Below are positions 29,410-39,513 of a stretch of DNA of 64,000 nucleotides, one piece after another. The notes under the pieces were generated by a model. It saw nothing but the letters and a program-made list of their open reading frames with translations. It was not told the DNA's origin and made no database searches. The position numbers and the translations under genes are program-made. The DNA comes from Lachnospiraceae bacterium (GTDB lineage: Bacteria; Bacillota; Clostridia; Lachnospirales; Lachnospiraceae): contig SVFF01000009.1 of the NCBI GenBank assembly GCA_015057005.1, positions 1 through 64,000 on the forward strand. Direction: 5' to 3'. Each line of letters opens with the position of its first letter. Position 1 is the stretch's first letter.

Positions 29410-30072
29410 TTATACACCTTTGCGGTAGAGCATATAAGAGTAGACAAACGGCACCAATACCATCAAAAGAGCGGTGGGAAGGATGATCCAGGTAAGGCTG
29501 AAGAAACCTGTAAACAGGATGATAAGGCCGCATACCACCCAGAGCCTTCCGGCCAGACGGTGGGTTCTGTTCCAGTTTTCTTCACTGTCCAGAGTCCAGG
29601 GAACCTTGATGCCGATGGTGTAGTTTTGCTTGCATTTGGGCAGGTAATTGCCGATGATGGTAAACAGAAGACCCAGGATCACGGGCAATACCATTTCTAT
29701 CCTGACTTCTTTGCCCAGAGCAGCTGCGTAAGTGAGTGCATGCATTACAACGGACAAAACAGGGATGAACCAAAAGATCATGTGCAGGATCTTTTCGGGA
29801 TGAGCAGCTTTTTTGGGATCAGCTGAGGTGGCAATTACACAAAGCCATTGAGCACCCAAAAGAATCAGGGGCAGGCAAAATACAGCAAAGGGTTTGCTGC
29901 TCCAGCCGTCGATCTCACCTGCAGCGTTCCAATGGGTAGGCATTTGCTCGGGAAGCTGATTCCAGAGAAAAAGGCCTGCCAATATGGGAAGCAGAGTGAT
30001 GAGGGAGGTAATAATCAATATTTTCAGATTTTTCTTAATCATTTTTCTTCTCCTTTCAGGCCCTTGAGCCAC
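29410..30072 (-). CDS. SdpI-like (DUF1648) membrane protein
   Basis: NQLPEQMPTHWNAAGEIDGWSSKPFAVFCLPLI...IGIKVPWTLDSEENWNRTHRLAGRLWV. Confidence 0.88.
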   Translation of the reverse strand: MAQGPERRRKMIKKNLKILIITSLITLLPILAGLFLWNQLPEQMPTHWNAAGEIDGWSSKPFAVFCLPLILLGAQWLCVIATSADPKKAAHPEKILHMIFWFIPVLSVVMHALTYAAALGKEVRIEMVLPVILGLLFTIIGNYLPKCKQNYTIGIKVPWTLDSEENWNRTHRLAGRLWVVCGLIILFTGFFSLTWIILPTALLMVLVPFVYSYMLYRKGV

Positions 30073-30326
30073 AGCAAAACTTCCTCTAAAACGGAAGCGT
30101 TCAGTTCATAAAAAATAAATTTGCCCTCTTTGGTATCACGGATCAAATCTGCTTCCTTCAGCACGGAAAGGTGTTTGGAAACAGCAGCGCCGCTGACTGG
30201 GAACTTTTCTGAGATCTCACCGGCAGAAAGCCGGCCGGATTTCAGTTGTTCCAAGATTTCCCGGCGGATAGGATCGGACAGGGCTTTTAATGTGTTTTGT
30301 ATTCCCATAATAGGACCCTCCTTCAT
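30039..30326 (-). CDS. ArsR-family autorepressor (SdpR-like)
   Basis: LKALSDPIRREILEQLKSGRLSAGEISEKFPVSGAAVSKHLSVLKEADLI. Confidence 0.9.
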   Translation of the reverse strand: MKEGPIMGIQNTLKALSDPIRREILEQLKSGRLSAGEISEKFPVSGAAVSKHLSVLKEADLIRDTKEGKFIFYELNASVLEEVLLWLKGLKGEEK

Positions 30327-30400
30327 TTAACCTTTTGGTTAAATATAGAATAACATAACAAAAAGTACCTGTCAATGCATATTTAACCATTTGGTTAAAT
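30325..30400. promoter_or_regulatory. Duplicated ArsR/SdpR operator
   Basis: ATTTAACCTTTTGGTTAAAT (30325-30344) and ATTTAACCATTTGGTTAAAT (30381-30400), starts 56 bp apart. Confidence 0.75.
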
Positions 30401-30417
30401 GTATGCTGGCAGGTACT
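30364..30417. terminator. 54 bp palindrome downstream of the MFS gene that contains the upstream SdpR-type operator
   Basis: AGTACCTGtCAatgcATATTTAACCATTTGGTTAAATGTATGCtgGCAGGTACT. Confidence 0.6.
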
Positions 30418-30431
30418 GATTGTGCTAAATA

Positions 30432-31709
30432 TTATTCGTTTCCAGTTTTTGAAAAATATCTCTTCATAAACAGCAGCAGGAAAGTGCCCAGGATGGGGAA
30501 GAATGCTGCGGTGAACATGCCGGTTTTCATACCCAACTGTTCTGTGGTTAGGGCGAGTGCGGGGGCCATTTCAGCGGCCCAGCTGCTGGCAGCCACTTTG
30601 TCTACGATAATGCCCAGCATCTGAGGTGCCAGGGAGGCACCGAAATCACCGCCTGCAGCCATCAGTGCGTAAGCAGCCACGCCCACATGGGGAATCTTTT
30701 CTTCCATCAGGATTAAAGTACCGGGCCACAGCATGGAGGTGAAGCATCCGGTGAAGATACAGGCCAGGAATCCGAGAAGCGTATTCCGGGAAAGGCCGAT
30801 CACCAGGTAGCAGCTGGCTGCGCCGATCATGCCTACCAGCAGTACATTGGAAATATTGCCGCCTTTCTTGCCGTACCAGGTTCTGACTGCACCCAGAAGG
30901 ATGGCAAATAGTGCCATGCCGAAAATGTCGCCCATGGCCTTGGGAATCTGCAAAGCGTTTTCCATGTAACCGGAGATCCAGTTGGACATGGTGTTCTCCG
31001 CGCAGCTGCCCAGGAAGATGCAGGCGATGCAAAGGGCCAGGCCGATATTTTTCTTCGCAGAAACGGAAGAACCCACCGCGTGGGAAAGATTCATCTCGGG
31101 CATGGGGGAGGTGGCAAAAAGGTAAGAAGCCACCAGAGGGAACAGCGCCAGCAGGACCACCAGGAACATCCAGTTCTCACGGCCGAAAATGCTTAAGAAT
31201 ACGGTACTGATCACTACCATGACCAGTACGCCCCAAGCATATAAGGAATGCAGCATGCTCATATCCTTTTCGGGATGTTTGGAAGGGATAGCTGCCACAA
31301 GAGGACTTAGCAGCACTTCACTTAAACCTGCGGATACAGAAAATATAATGGTACCCACTACCAATCCCAGATAAGCAATATTAGGGAAAAAGGACGGGAT
31401 CAGCGCGTAGATCAAAAGGCCTATAGAGGTCAAAAGAGGCATGATCTTTACAGTAGTATGTATGTTAAAATATTTCGCAAAGAAGCTGAAGATCAGGTCA
31501 ATGGTCAGCTGGGTACAGAAATTGATCAATACCAGGGTACCCAGTAATGTATAGGAAATACCGTACATTTCCCGAAAAGTCACAAACAGAATGGGGGGCA
31601 CACTGAATACGGACGCCATGGAAAGGTAGGCGTAAAAACAGGACAAGCGGGTCCTATTGAAATTAGGGGATTTTGCAGTCATTTTTTTCTCCAATCTTGT
31701 TTTAAGCAT
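30432..31709 (-). CDS. MFS transporter
   Basis: 12-TM pattern; RLSCFYAYLSMASVFSVPPILFVTFREMYGISYTLLGTLVLINFCTQLTIDLI. Confidence 0.85.
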   Translation of the reverse strand: MLKTRLEKKMTAKSPNFNRTRLSCFYAYLSMASVFSVPPILFVTFREMYGISYTLLGTLVLINFCTQLTIDLIFSFFAKYFNIHTTVKIMPLLTSIGLLIYALIPSFFPNIAYLGLVVGTIIFSVSAGLSEVLLSPLVAAIPSKHPEKDMSMLHSLYAWGVLVMVVISTVFLSIFGRENWMFLVVLLALFPLVASYLFATSPMPEMNLSHAVGSSVSAKKNIGLALCIACIFLGSCAENTMSNWISGYMENALQIPKAMGDIFGMALFAILLGAVRTWYGKKGGNISNVLLVGMIGAASCYLVIGLSRNTLLGFLACIFTGCFTSMLWPGTLILMEEKIPHVGVAAYALMAAGGDFGASLAPQMLGIIVDKVAASSWAAEMAPALALTTEQLGMKTGMFTAAFFPILGTFLLLFMKRYFSKTGNE

Positions 31710-31955
31710 AAATGTTACTATACAAAGTTACCATACAAAAAATGGAAAGTAAATCCCTAAGTGTTGTGTGCAGTGTGTTTGCGAATTTGCGAGCAATAGA
31801 TAATTTTAAGGAGCTACTATTTTTGGCGACTTGATTATGTTATAATTAGTCAGACAAACATGAATTGATCGCACAAATTTATTGTAAAAAATTATTGTAC
31901 TACAAAAGTAGACTGTTCATTGACAAAAGTGGACTTCTGTGTCTAAAAGTATTGC

Positions 31956-31993
31956 CAGCTCAGAATCATTCTTCCGAGCTGGCTTTTTTCTTC
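31956..31993 (+). terminator. Orphan terminator on + strand
   Basis: GCCAGCTCaGAAtcattcTTCcGAGCTGGCTTTTTTC with no convincing + strand gene directly upstream. Confidence 0.65.
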
Positions 31994-32111
31994 TTGACGA
32001 ACTTTGGTTCCTCGCTCAGTACCCTCTTTGAAAATGTGTCTCTGTTTTCTAAATCCCCATTTATATATTTTTGCAATAGTGTAAATGGAAGTGTAATAGA
32101 CTAGACAAGTG

Positions 32112-32125
32112 ACTATAAATATAGT
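32112..32125. promoter_or_regulatory. Candidate BlaI-type operator
   Basis: ACTAT-aaat-ATAGT inverted repeat ~58 bp upstream of the blaI-like start. Confidence 0.4.
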
Positions 32126-32182
32126 AAAATAGAATTGTCAGAAAATACAACAATATGATGAATATAACAGAAAAGAGGATTT

Positions 32183-32578
32183 ATGGAACGATTTTATGAA
32201 GATGAAAAGAATTTAACTGCTAGTGAGACTACAATTATGAAAGCTATTTGGGATGAAGAGTCTGACATTTCCATTCCTGATTTAATTGAAAAATTACGTG
32301 TGGTATATGGGAAAGACTATGCCAGAACTACAGTAGGGACTTTTTTGCTGAAATTATCGGAGAAAGGTTTTGTCAAGACATATCGTAAAGGGAAAATATC
32401 TTTTGCGCATGCGGTCAAAAATGAGGAGGAGTACAAGACAAAGTTGTTGTGCGAGGAGACTGATTTCTGGTTTAAGGGAAGTGTGTCAGCACTGATTTCT
32501 GCGCTGTGCAGTGAAAAAAAATTAACCAAAGAAGAAATTTGCGAGATAAGGAGTATGCTTGATGACACCGGGGTTTAG
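32183..32578 (+). CDS. BlaI/MecI-family repressor
   Basis: LTASETTIMKAIWDEESDISIPDLIEKLRVVYGKDYARTTVGTFLLKLSEKGFV. Confidence 0.9.
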   Translation: MERFYEDEKNLTASETTIMKAIWDEESDISIPDLIEKLRVVYGKDYARTTVGTFLLKLSEKGFVKTYRKGKISFAHAVKNEEEYKTKLLCEETDFWFKGSVSALISALCSEKKLTKEEICEIRSMLDDTGV

Positions 32579-33962
32579 TACGGTACAAATGACACCTAAT
32601 GTATTATTGATTAATTTAGCTATGTTATTTTTTACTACTACACTTGTTGGTGGTATCATGACAGTATTATGGCAAGGAATTGGTAAATTGTTGGAAAGAG
32701 TCGGATTTATCAATATTACCTTTGAATTGCTGAAAATGGCTGCATTCTTTTACTGCTTTCCAATGGTCTATGTGTTTTTGAAAATATTTGAGAAAGAACT
32801 GGGTAGAGGATATTTGTTTGGTCCAACAGAAATAATCCTTTCCATTTCGAAAGTTTTTTTACTGACATATTGTTTGGGAATACTGATCATGCTGGCTTAT
32901 ATACTGCATGCTACCATAAAACTTAAGAAAAAATATGCGGATTTGTTTCCCTGTGATAAGAAGACACAAGAAATATTTGATGATGTATTAAAGGCACTTA
33001 ATGAAAGAAAGAATAACAGGTTTTCCAAATTGCAGCTACGGCAGTCTTATCGAGCATCGGTACCTTGTATCACAGGGATTCTGCACCCGACTATTATATT
33101 GCCGGTTGTAAAGTATTCTGAAGAAGAATTAACGTATATTCTGATGCATGAAGCGATGCACTATAAGCAGAACGATGTTTTGTTAAAAAGAGTAGCAATT
33201 TTGGTATGTGCTTTTCATTTTTATAATCCCTTAGCATGGATGCTTCTAGTAAACATTCAAAAGTGTAGTGAATATGCCTGCGATGATAAAGTCTGTCGGC
33301 ATAAGAGGAATATACAGGAGTATTTCGAAGTGTTGATGAGTGTTGCAGCGGGAGAAAGGATGCATTCCCGATTCGCTTCCCATTTGGTAGAAGACCGGCA
33401 CGAACTGGTTAAAAGGGCAAATAAAGTAAAAAAACTATATGGGAAGAAGTGCTCAAAAGTAAGTGCTGCCATCATCCTGTGTGGTGCATTTATCTTGAGT
33501 TCTATGACCGTGTGCGTAACAACACTGGTGAGTGCAGAGCAGTATATACTATTAAAACGTAAGACGGTAGTGGAGATTGAAGTAGAACATATAGATTATG
33601 AGGAATATGCGGAAATTGGGGATGCGGAAGATATACAGGTTGTCGAAGGGGAAGTAGAACGTTTTCACGGTTGTCAGTACAGCATAAATTGGAAAATGGA
33701 CGGGAAGACACAAAAAATAACTCCTATTATGAAGTGTAATCAGAATGATTTGATGCCATTATCTATAGATGTAGTGCCAAATGATGTAAATATCAAGATG
33801 GGTATCAAAGATTTTTCCGGTAAAAAGTGTTACGTAACTGGTAACGGTAACGTGGAGAAGGTCTTTGTAGTAGATGATGCTAATGATTATTGTTTCTTTG
33901 TAGAGAATAACAGTGACGCGATAATAACAGTAACCGGTGGCTATTTGTCACCAGATGAATGA
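32559..33962 (+). CDS. BlaR1/M56-family membrane metallopeptidase without PBP-type sensor domain
   Basis: ILMHEAMHYKQNDVLLKRVAILVCAFHFYNPLAWMLLVNIQKCSEYACDDKV (HExxH); ~140 aa C-terminal ectodomain without SxxK/transpeptidase motifs. Confidence 0.85.
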   Translation: MMTPGFSTVQMTPNVLLINLAMLFFTTTLVGGIMTVLWQGIGKLLERVGFINITFELLKMAAFFYCFPMVYVFLKIFEKELGRGYLFGPTEIILSISKVFLLTYCLGILIMLAYILHATIKLKKKYADLFPCDKKTQEIFDDVLKALNERKNNRFSKLQLRQSYRASVPCITGILHPTIILPVVKYSEEELTYILMHEAMHYKQNDVLLKRVAILVCAFHFYNPLAWMLLVNIQKCSEYACDDKVCRHKRNIQEYFEVLMSVAAGERMHSRFASHLVEDRHELVKRANKVKKLYGKKCSKVSAAIILCGAFILSSMTVCVTTLVSAEQYILLKRKTVVEIEVEHIDYEEYAEIGDAEDIQVVEGEVERFHGCQYSINWKMDGKTQKITPIMKCNQNDLMPLSIDVVPNDVNIKMGIKDFSGKKCYVTGNGNVEKVFVVDDANDYCFFVENNSDAIITVTGGYLSPDE

Positions 33963-34138
33963 AACATGTTACAGAATTGGATATTTATGAGGTGTATCTT
34001 AAGTATTCATTTCCTAAATTTGGAGCTTGTCTATAAGCAGTAGGAGGTGCTACTAACAAAGAAGACGTTATATTACTTGAAGTATCAGATAGTCAAAAGA
34101 AGTATGTCATTTTAAACTGTAAATACGACATTTTGCCC

Positions 34139-34171
34139 CGTTAAAATGACGTTTAACGGAATATTTTTTTT
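34139..34171 (+). terminator. Terminator
   Basis: CCGTTAAAatgacgTTTAACGGaatatttttttt. Confidence 0.6.
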
Positions 34172-34237
34172 CAATTTCTTTTGGATAGGTATAATATAAT
34201 TGTAAAAGATGAAATTGCATTGAGAGGAGTGATGTGT

Positions 34238-34771
34238 ATGAAGAAGAATTATAAATGGATACTTATTTTATTAGCCGCTGTTTTTGTGGTTGGTGGATTT
34301 GTTTTGGTGTTGAAAGGCGAAAAAGATCGCGAACTTATATTAGCGGATTTTAAGTATGGTGAGGAATATCAGTTTGGTGCGCTTGATTGGAACACACCAT
34401 TAGAAAAAGTTGAGGATTTTTTGGACTGTTCATTAGAAATAGAACCTGCTATGACACCTGCCCCTGCAGGATATGCTTTTTATCGTTTTGTTGATACAAC
34501 ATATGTTTTAGACGGAAATATTACCAATGCATTTGTTGAATTCTATGAAGATGGTTTATCAATGATAGAGTTTTACGTTAAACCTGAGAATACGAACACT
34601 TTTCTGGAAGAAATTGTCGTGGTGTGCCGGGAAAATTTCGGACAGGAAACTCGTTTTATGGAAAACAATGGTTTTGTTGGCTATCAGTGGAAAACAGATA
34701 AGTCAATGCTTCAGATTGACTGCTCTGATTCAACAATTCACATTTCTGTCGGAACACTTGAGATATACTGA
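34238..34771 (+). CDS. Hypothetical membrane-anchored protein
   Basis: MKKNYKWILILLAAVFVVGGFVLVL N-terminal TM; RBS gagaggag upstream. Confidence 0.55.
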   Translation: MKKNYKWILILLAAVFVVGGFVLVLKGEKDRELILADFKYGEEYQFGALDWNTPLEKVEDFLDCSLEIEPAMTPAPAGYAFYRFVDTTYVLDGNITNAFVEFYEDGLSMIEFYVKPENTNTFLEEIVVVCRENFGQETRFMENNGFVGYQWKTDKSMLQIDCSDSTIHISVGTLEIY

Positions 34772-34968
34772 ATCTAAGAATCCTTTATTTGACGAAGAAA
34801 CACAGATGATTTCAGAACATGTTGCGAAAGTGAAAGAAATATTTAAGGGACATGAGTATCTTTTTTTGAAAAGTTGTTATGGAATATTAGACGAATTGTT
34901 TATAAAGCTTGAAGTTGCATTAATGAACATTTAAGGATTTGCGCAACTCACATCGGGGAGGGAAATAA

Positions 34969-35973
34969 ATGAAAAAAAAGATTATTGCATTTTCGATAAC
35001 GGTCGTTGTATTGATTATTTGTATCTATAGGATAGCGGATAGGATTGATAAGGAAGAAATTCCACGCTCTTTTGAGCCAAGTACAGCTCCTGGCATTGAG
35101 TGGATAAAGGTCGAGAAGGGTTTGGAAAAATATGATTATGCATATTACGGCGGAACATGGATGACTCTAGAGGATGTGCTTAAGGTATCGAAAAAGGGAA
35201 TAAATCTTACCGGGCGAGATTTATGGAAATATAATTTTTACGAGGATCTGACAGGGAGTTATCAGAGAATTTATCCGATCGCAGATTTGGATATGTTGTT
35301 CGAGCTTCGTGTGGGCTGGGATATAGATAAAAAAGAAAGGTTCTCAATGGCTAAGGATCCGGTGGATGAACTGACCGCCTCAGTAGCAATACTGATTGCC
35401 AAGAATGGACTGAATACGCAGGTGGATTTCTTGAATGGGGATGTAGAAGCCTATATAGAGGAACAGCAAGATAATCCGGCATACAACACCTTTACATTTG
35501 CTTATTATCCGATAGAAGTAGAAGGTACTTCTGAGACTATTGAAAAATTTGCTTCACTTTGGGAAGAGAGTGAGACATACATAATCAGTAATGCTGATGT
35601 GAGTACGGGAATAAAGCTGGACAATATAGATGAAATGTATACTTTTTCAGAAGTAATGCAAAATGAATTGAAGTACACAGACAAAGCGATACCGGAAAAT
35701 GTTTTCCTGAAATTAGGTCAAAATTTGGATAAACGGAACGCAGAACCTACTTTTCTTTTATATCTTTCCGCGGGAAATACGGCTAATAAATATAGTGTTT
35801 CTAAGGTGGAAAAACATGGTAAGGATTTGCATATTTCCATAAAGTCTGAGGCTAGGAGTAACCAAGATGTGATAATGGATGGTTGTTTAATAGGATTACA
35901 AATTGTAAAGGATGGTCAGGAACCCTCTACGATAAAAGATGTGTCAAGGATACATCTGGAAGTGATGGAGTAA
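34969..35973 (+). CDS. Hypothetical exported protein
   Basis: MKKKIIAFSITVVVLIICIYRIAD signal anchor, 334 aa; RBS gggaggg. Confidence 0.6.
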   Translation: MKKKIIAFSITVVVLIICIYRIADRIDKEEIPRSFEPSTAPGIEWIKVEKGLEKYDYAYYGGTWMTLEDVLKVSKKGINLTGRDLWKYNFYEDLTGSYQRIYPIADLDMLFELRVGWDIDKKERFSMAKDPVDELTASVAILIAKNGLNTQVDFLNGDVEAYIEEQQDNPAYNTFTFAYYPIEVEGTSETIEKFASLWEESETYIISNADVSTGIKLDNIDEMYTFSEVMQNELKYTDKAIPENVFLKLGQNLDKRNAEPTFLLYLSAGNTANKYSVSKVEKHGKDLHISIKSEARSNQDVIMDGCLIGLQIVKDGQEPSTIKDVSRIHLEVME

Positions 35974-36101
35974 TCGATATATGCTGGTTGCAAATGGGAA
36001 GCAGAAAGTACTGTGTTACAGGTTAGTTCAGATGGCACTCGTGTTACCGTTTCAGTGGGCCTTAGACCAATGTTTCAAACCAATTAAATGCTGTATAACT
36101 T

Positions 36102-36136
36102 CAGGAGGTTTTTATACCTCCTGAAGTAGTTTAGTA
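36102..36136 (+). terminator. Terminator-like hairpin
   Basis: ACTTCAGGAGGtttttatACCTCCTGAAGTagttt. Confidence 0.65.
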
Positions 36137-36333
36137 ATGTTGATTACTCCATGTGTAAATGCGAGGAGAAAAAGCATAAACATTTATATTTGGTACAAGG
36201 AATCATTAAGTGTATTGGAGATGGGGAAATATTTAATTAATGATATTCTCGATTTAATTTGTACCTCTTTGATCTACTATTCAATTCTTAGGTGGAGTGT
36301 CTGTTTTGATGGATTTATGAAGGAGATATTGAA

Positions 36334-38762
36334 ATGTTCCGAAATTTACTTCCCCTGGCCTTTCAGGGAGCACTACAAAAATACGAGGCAGTATTCTGAT
36401 CTTCCTGGTCCTGTTCATTTCGTTTTCATCAGTGATCGTGGCTATTTCTCTGGTGGGTAGTATAAACAAGACAAATGCAGAGTTTCGGCGGGATACCTAC
36501 GGTGAGTGGTATTTTGCAATTCCCTCCGGTATAGAAAGAGATGCGGCATGGTTGGAAAAACAGACATATATTGAAAAAATCGGTGTGGCGGGAAATTACG
36601 GAACCATCAATACCATGGCCGGAAAGGCTGCATTTGGCACCATCGACAGCAACCTGATCGATATCGGTCGTATCAAGTTGGATATGGGAAGTTTTCCTGT
36701 GACGGATGATGAAATTGCCATGGAGGCAGATATCCTGAATGCTCTGGGATACAACTATGAGTTGGGGCAGGAGATCACTCTACGGATTGAAATCCCCTAT
36801 GAGGGCCAGGTGATCCCGGTGGACTGGAAGTTTCGCTTAAGCGGCGTCATCCATGAATACAGTAATCTGTGGGTTTTAAACCGAAATTTTGACAACCGTC
36901 TGCTGGTCAGCGCTATGGTGACAGAAAACGCAGCGGAACAGGTCCTGGAGAGTGCAAGGCAGTACATAACTGACCCGCAAAACAGGGAACTGGTGGCCTC
37001 GCTTCCCCAATATTTCCTGTCTGTGGAAGAAGAGAACAGAGAGGAGGGCTTACGATTTATAAATGGCTGGCTGGAATACACTCGGCCCCTCGATCAGGTG
37101 TGTGAGAATATTGTAGCCTATCCCAATACGAAAACACGGGATTACAACAGTCTTTATGTGTGTATGATCGCTGTTGTGACAATGATAGCAGTCTTGTGCG
37201 CATATATTATGCAGATGTCCAATGAAATCCACAGTTATGCAGTGCTCCGGAGTATTGGTATTACAAAGATGCAGATGGCGCAGCTTTTGCTTTTGGAAAC
37301 GCTGTTGTTGGTTCTGCCTGCCATTGTATTCGGTATTCCTTTCGGTGCGGGTCTGACCTGGGTAGCCCTGCGGATGCTTTTGTATTCCGGAAGTGTTCCC
37401 ATTCAGGTGTCGATTCCGATTGGTGCACTGCTGGCCGTGGTGGGGCTGTGGATTACTGCAGTGATCATCTCCAGGCTGATTATGTTTACTGTAACGGTAA
37501 ATATGCCGCTGACAGGACGGATGCAGCTGCAGAGTCGTAAGTCCCGCAGAGCTACCAGAATACGTAGCGTGATGATCATTTTGCTCTTGAGCGCATTGAG
37601 CTTTGTTGTGATCTTTACGGACATAGAATCTGTGAGACCTGCGTATTTGCGAAAATACTGGAGCCTTAACTATGATTATCTAGTTAATGAATTGGGAGGC
37701 GTCAGCGTGCTTCCCATCAGGAAAGCAGAAATGATCAAACAGCTTCCCGGAATTTTACGGGTGGACGGTTATGGCGAAATGTATATTGGACTTTCCTTTG
37801 ACGGAGTGGAAGAACAGACAGTTTATATCTATGCCATTGACGAGGAGGGGTGGACAGAAAGCCTTGATTTTAGCGGAATCAAAGAGGATTTCCACGATGG
37901 AAAGCTTGTTTTGATGTGTTTCCCGGAAGAAACGGAGGAGAAATACATCTTGCCAAAAGGCCGGATCACTCTGCGAGTCTATGAAGATTGTGAAGAGTGC
38001 ATCACGAAAGCAGAAGCCTGTGGAGAGTGCATCGCTGAAGATGAGACGGATGTAGTGATTGTAGAAACACCGGCGTATGCTATAAATCAAGGTCTGGTTG
38101 CTTTTTGGGGTCCGTACACCATTTTCTGTTCGAAAAGTTATTTAAAACAACTGTTGGCATCCATGGAGCCGGGGAGACGATGGGACAAATATATCTCCGG
38201 AGGAGAATTTGGTTATGACTGGGCCCACGTCTTTGTAGATCTGAATTCTGATTCTCTGTCTACGGATGTCGCAATGGCAGATCTGAGCAAAGAGAATAAC
38301 ATGGGATTCCTTAACTTCAGACAGAAAAACCAGGCGCTGGAACAGTCAGTAGTCCAGACACTGGTCTTTCTGTATTCTGCCGGCATCTGCATTGGACTGG
38401 TGATACTGCTGATCCTGGCAAGCATCATGTCTTTGGAGGCAGAGCAGGAAGGGCAAAAGTATAAAATTTGGCGAGCCATTGGTATGTCGAAGCGGCAGAT
38501 GCGCCGCAGGAGATTGCGAGAAGCATTTCTAAGAGGTTTGACAGCGGTGATTTCGGGCTGGTTGCTATATAGTGGATATTGTGTTCTGGGTCAGCTGACA
38601 GAGGAGATTGGGCTGAAAGAAGCGGTATCTGAAGCTGTGGCCACATTGGAGCGTAACGGTTGTGATTGGGAACATTTTTGGATACTCTCCGGTGGCATCA
38701 TTTCGCTGGTCATGATGCTGCTTGCAAAGGGAAAGAGCGGGAAAGGAGATGCGGTGTTATGA
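36334..38762 (+). pseudogene. FtsX/MacB-type ABC transporter permease; 5' end apparently frameshifted (main ORF 36432..38762)
   Basis: 36334-36399 encodes MFRNLLPLAFQGALQKYEAVF*; next frame continues SILIFLVLFISFSSVIVAISLVGSINKT...; body has FtsX-like ...SYAVLRSIGITKMQMAQLLLLE and GQKYKIWRAIGMSKRQMRRR. Confidence 0.7.
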
Positions 38763-39442
38763 GTATCATCTTATCTGCAAGGGATATCTATAAAGTATAT
38801 AAGACATCTTCGGGAGATGTACCAGCACTGAATGGTGTCAGCTGTGATTTCGAAAAGGGGCTGTTTTACGCAATCATTGGCCGAAGCGGCTCCGGGAAGT
38901 CTACGATTTTGCACATCCTGGGTGGTCTGGACCGGCCTACCAGCGGACAAGTGCTGATCGAAGGGAAAGACATATGTGCCATGAACGACGAGCAGATGGC
39001 CACCTTTAGACGCAGGCATATGGGGTTCGTGTTCCAGCAGTACAATCTGCTGGACGAATACAATGTTAAAAACAACATCTGTATGCCCCTGAAACTGGAC
39101 GGCCGAAAGCCTGATCCAAAGTTTTATACAGAAGTGATCGAGACGCTGGGATTGCAGCAGAAGGTCAACAAATTTCCAACAGAGCTTTCCGGTGGTGAAC
39201 AGCAGCGTGTAGCCATTGCAAGATCTGTTCTCGCAAAGCCGGAGTTGATCATTGCTGACGAGCCTACGGGCAACCTGGATAAAAAGACAGGAGAGGAAGT
39301 GCTGCAGCTTCTGATCACATGTGCTGCAAAGTTTGGACAGACGCTGATTGTTGTGACCCATGATCCGGAGCTTGCAAAAAAGGCAGACCGGGTAATATGT
39401 ATTGAAGATGGAAGGATTATAAAATCCAACGATTGTGAGTGA
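38759..39442 (+). CDS. ABC transporter ATP-binding protein (MacB/LolD-type)
   Basis: Walker A IGRSGSGKSTIL, signature ELSGGEQQRVAIARS, Walker B LIIADEPTGNLD. Confidence 0.95.
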   Translation: MSIILSARDIYKVYKTSSGDVPALNGVSCDFEKGLFYAIIGRSGSGKSTILHILGGLDRPTSGQVLIEGKDICAMNDEQMATFRRRHMGFVFQQYNLLDEYNVKNNICMPLKLDGRKPDPKFYTEVIETLGLQQKVNKFPTELSGGEQQRVAIARSVLAKPELIIADEPTGNLDKKTGEEVLQLLITCAAKFGQTLIVVTHDPELAKKADRVICIEDGRIIKSNDCE

Positions 39443-39513
39443 AACAGAGCTTGTGCGATAAATCCCAATAGGTAGAACAGTTAGAAAAACAGGAATTTGT
39501 GGAGGTGATTTAT

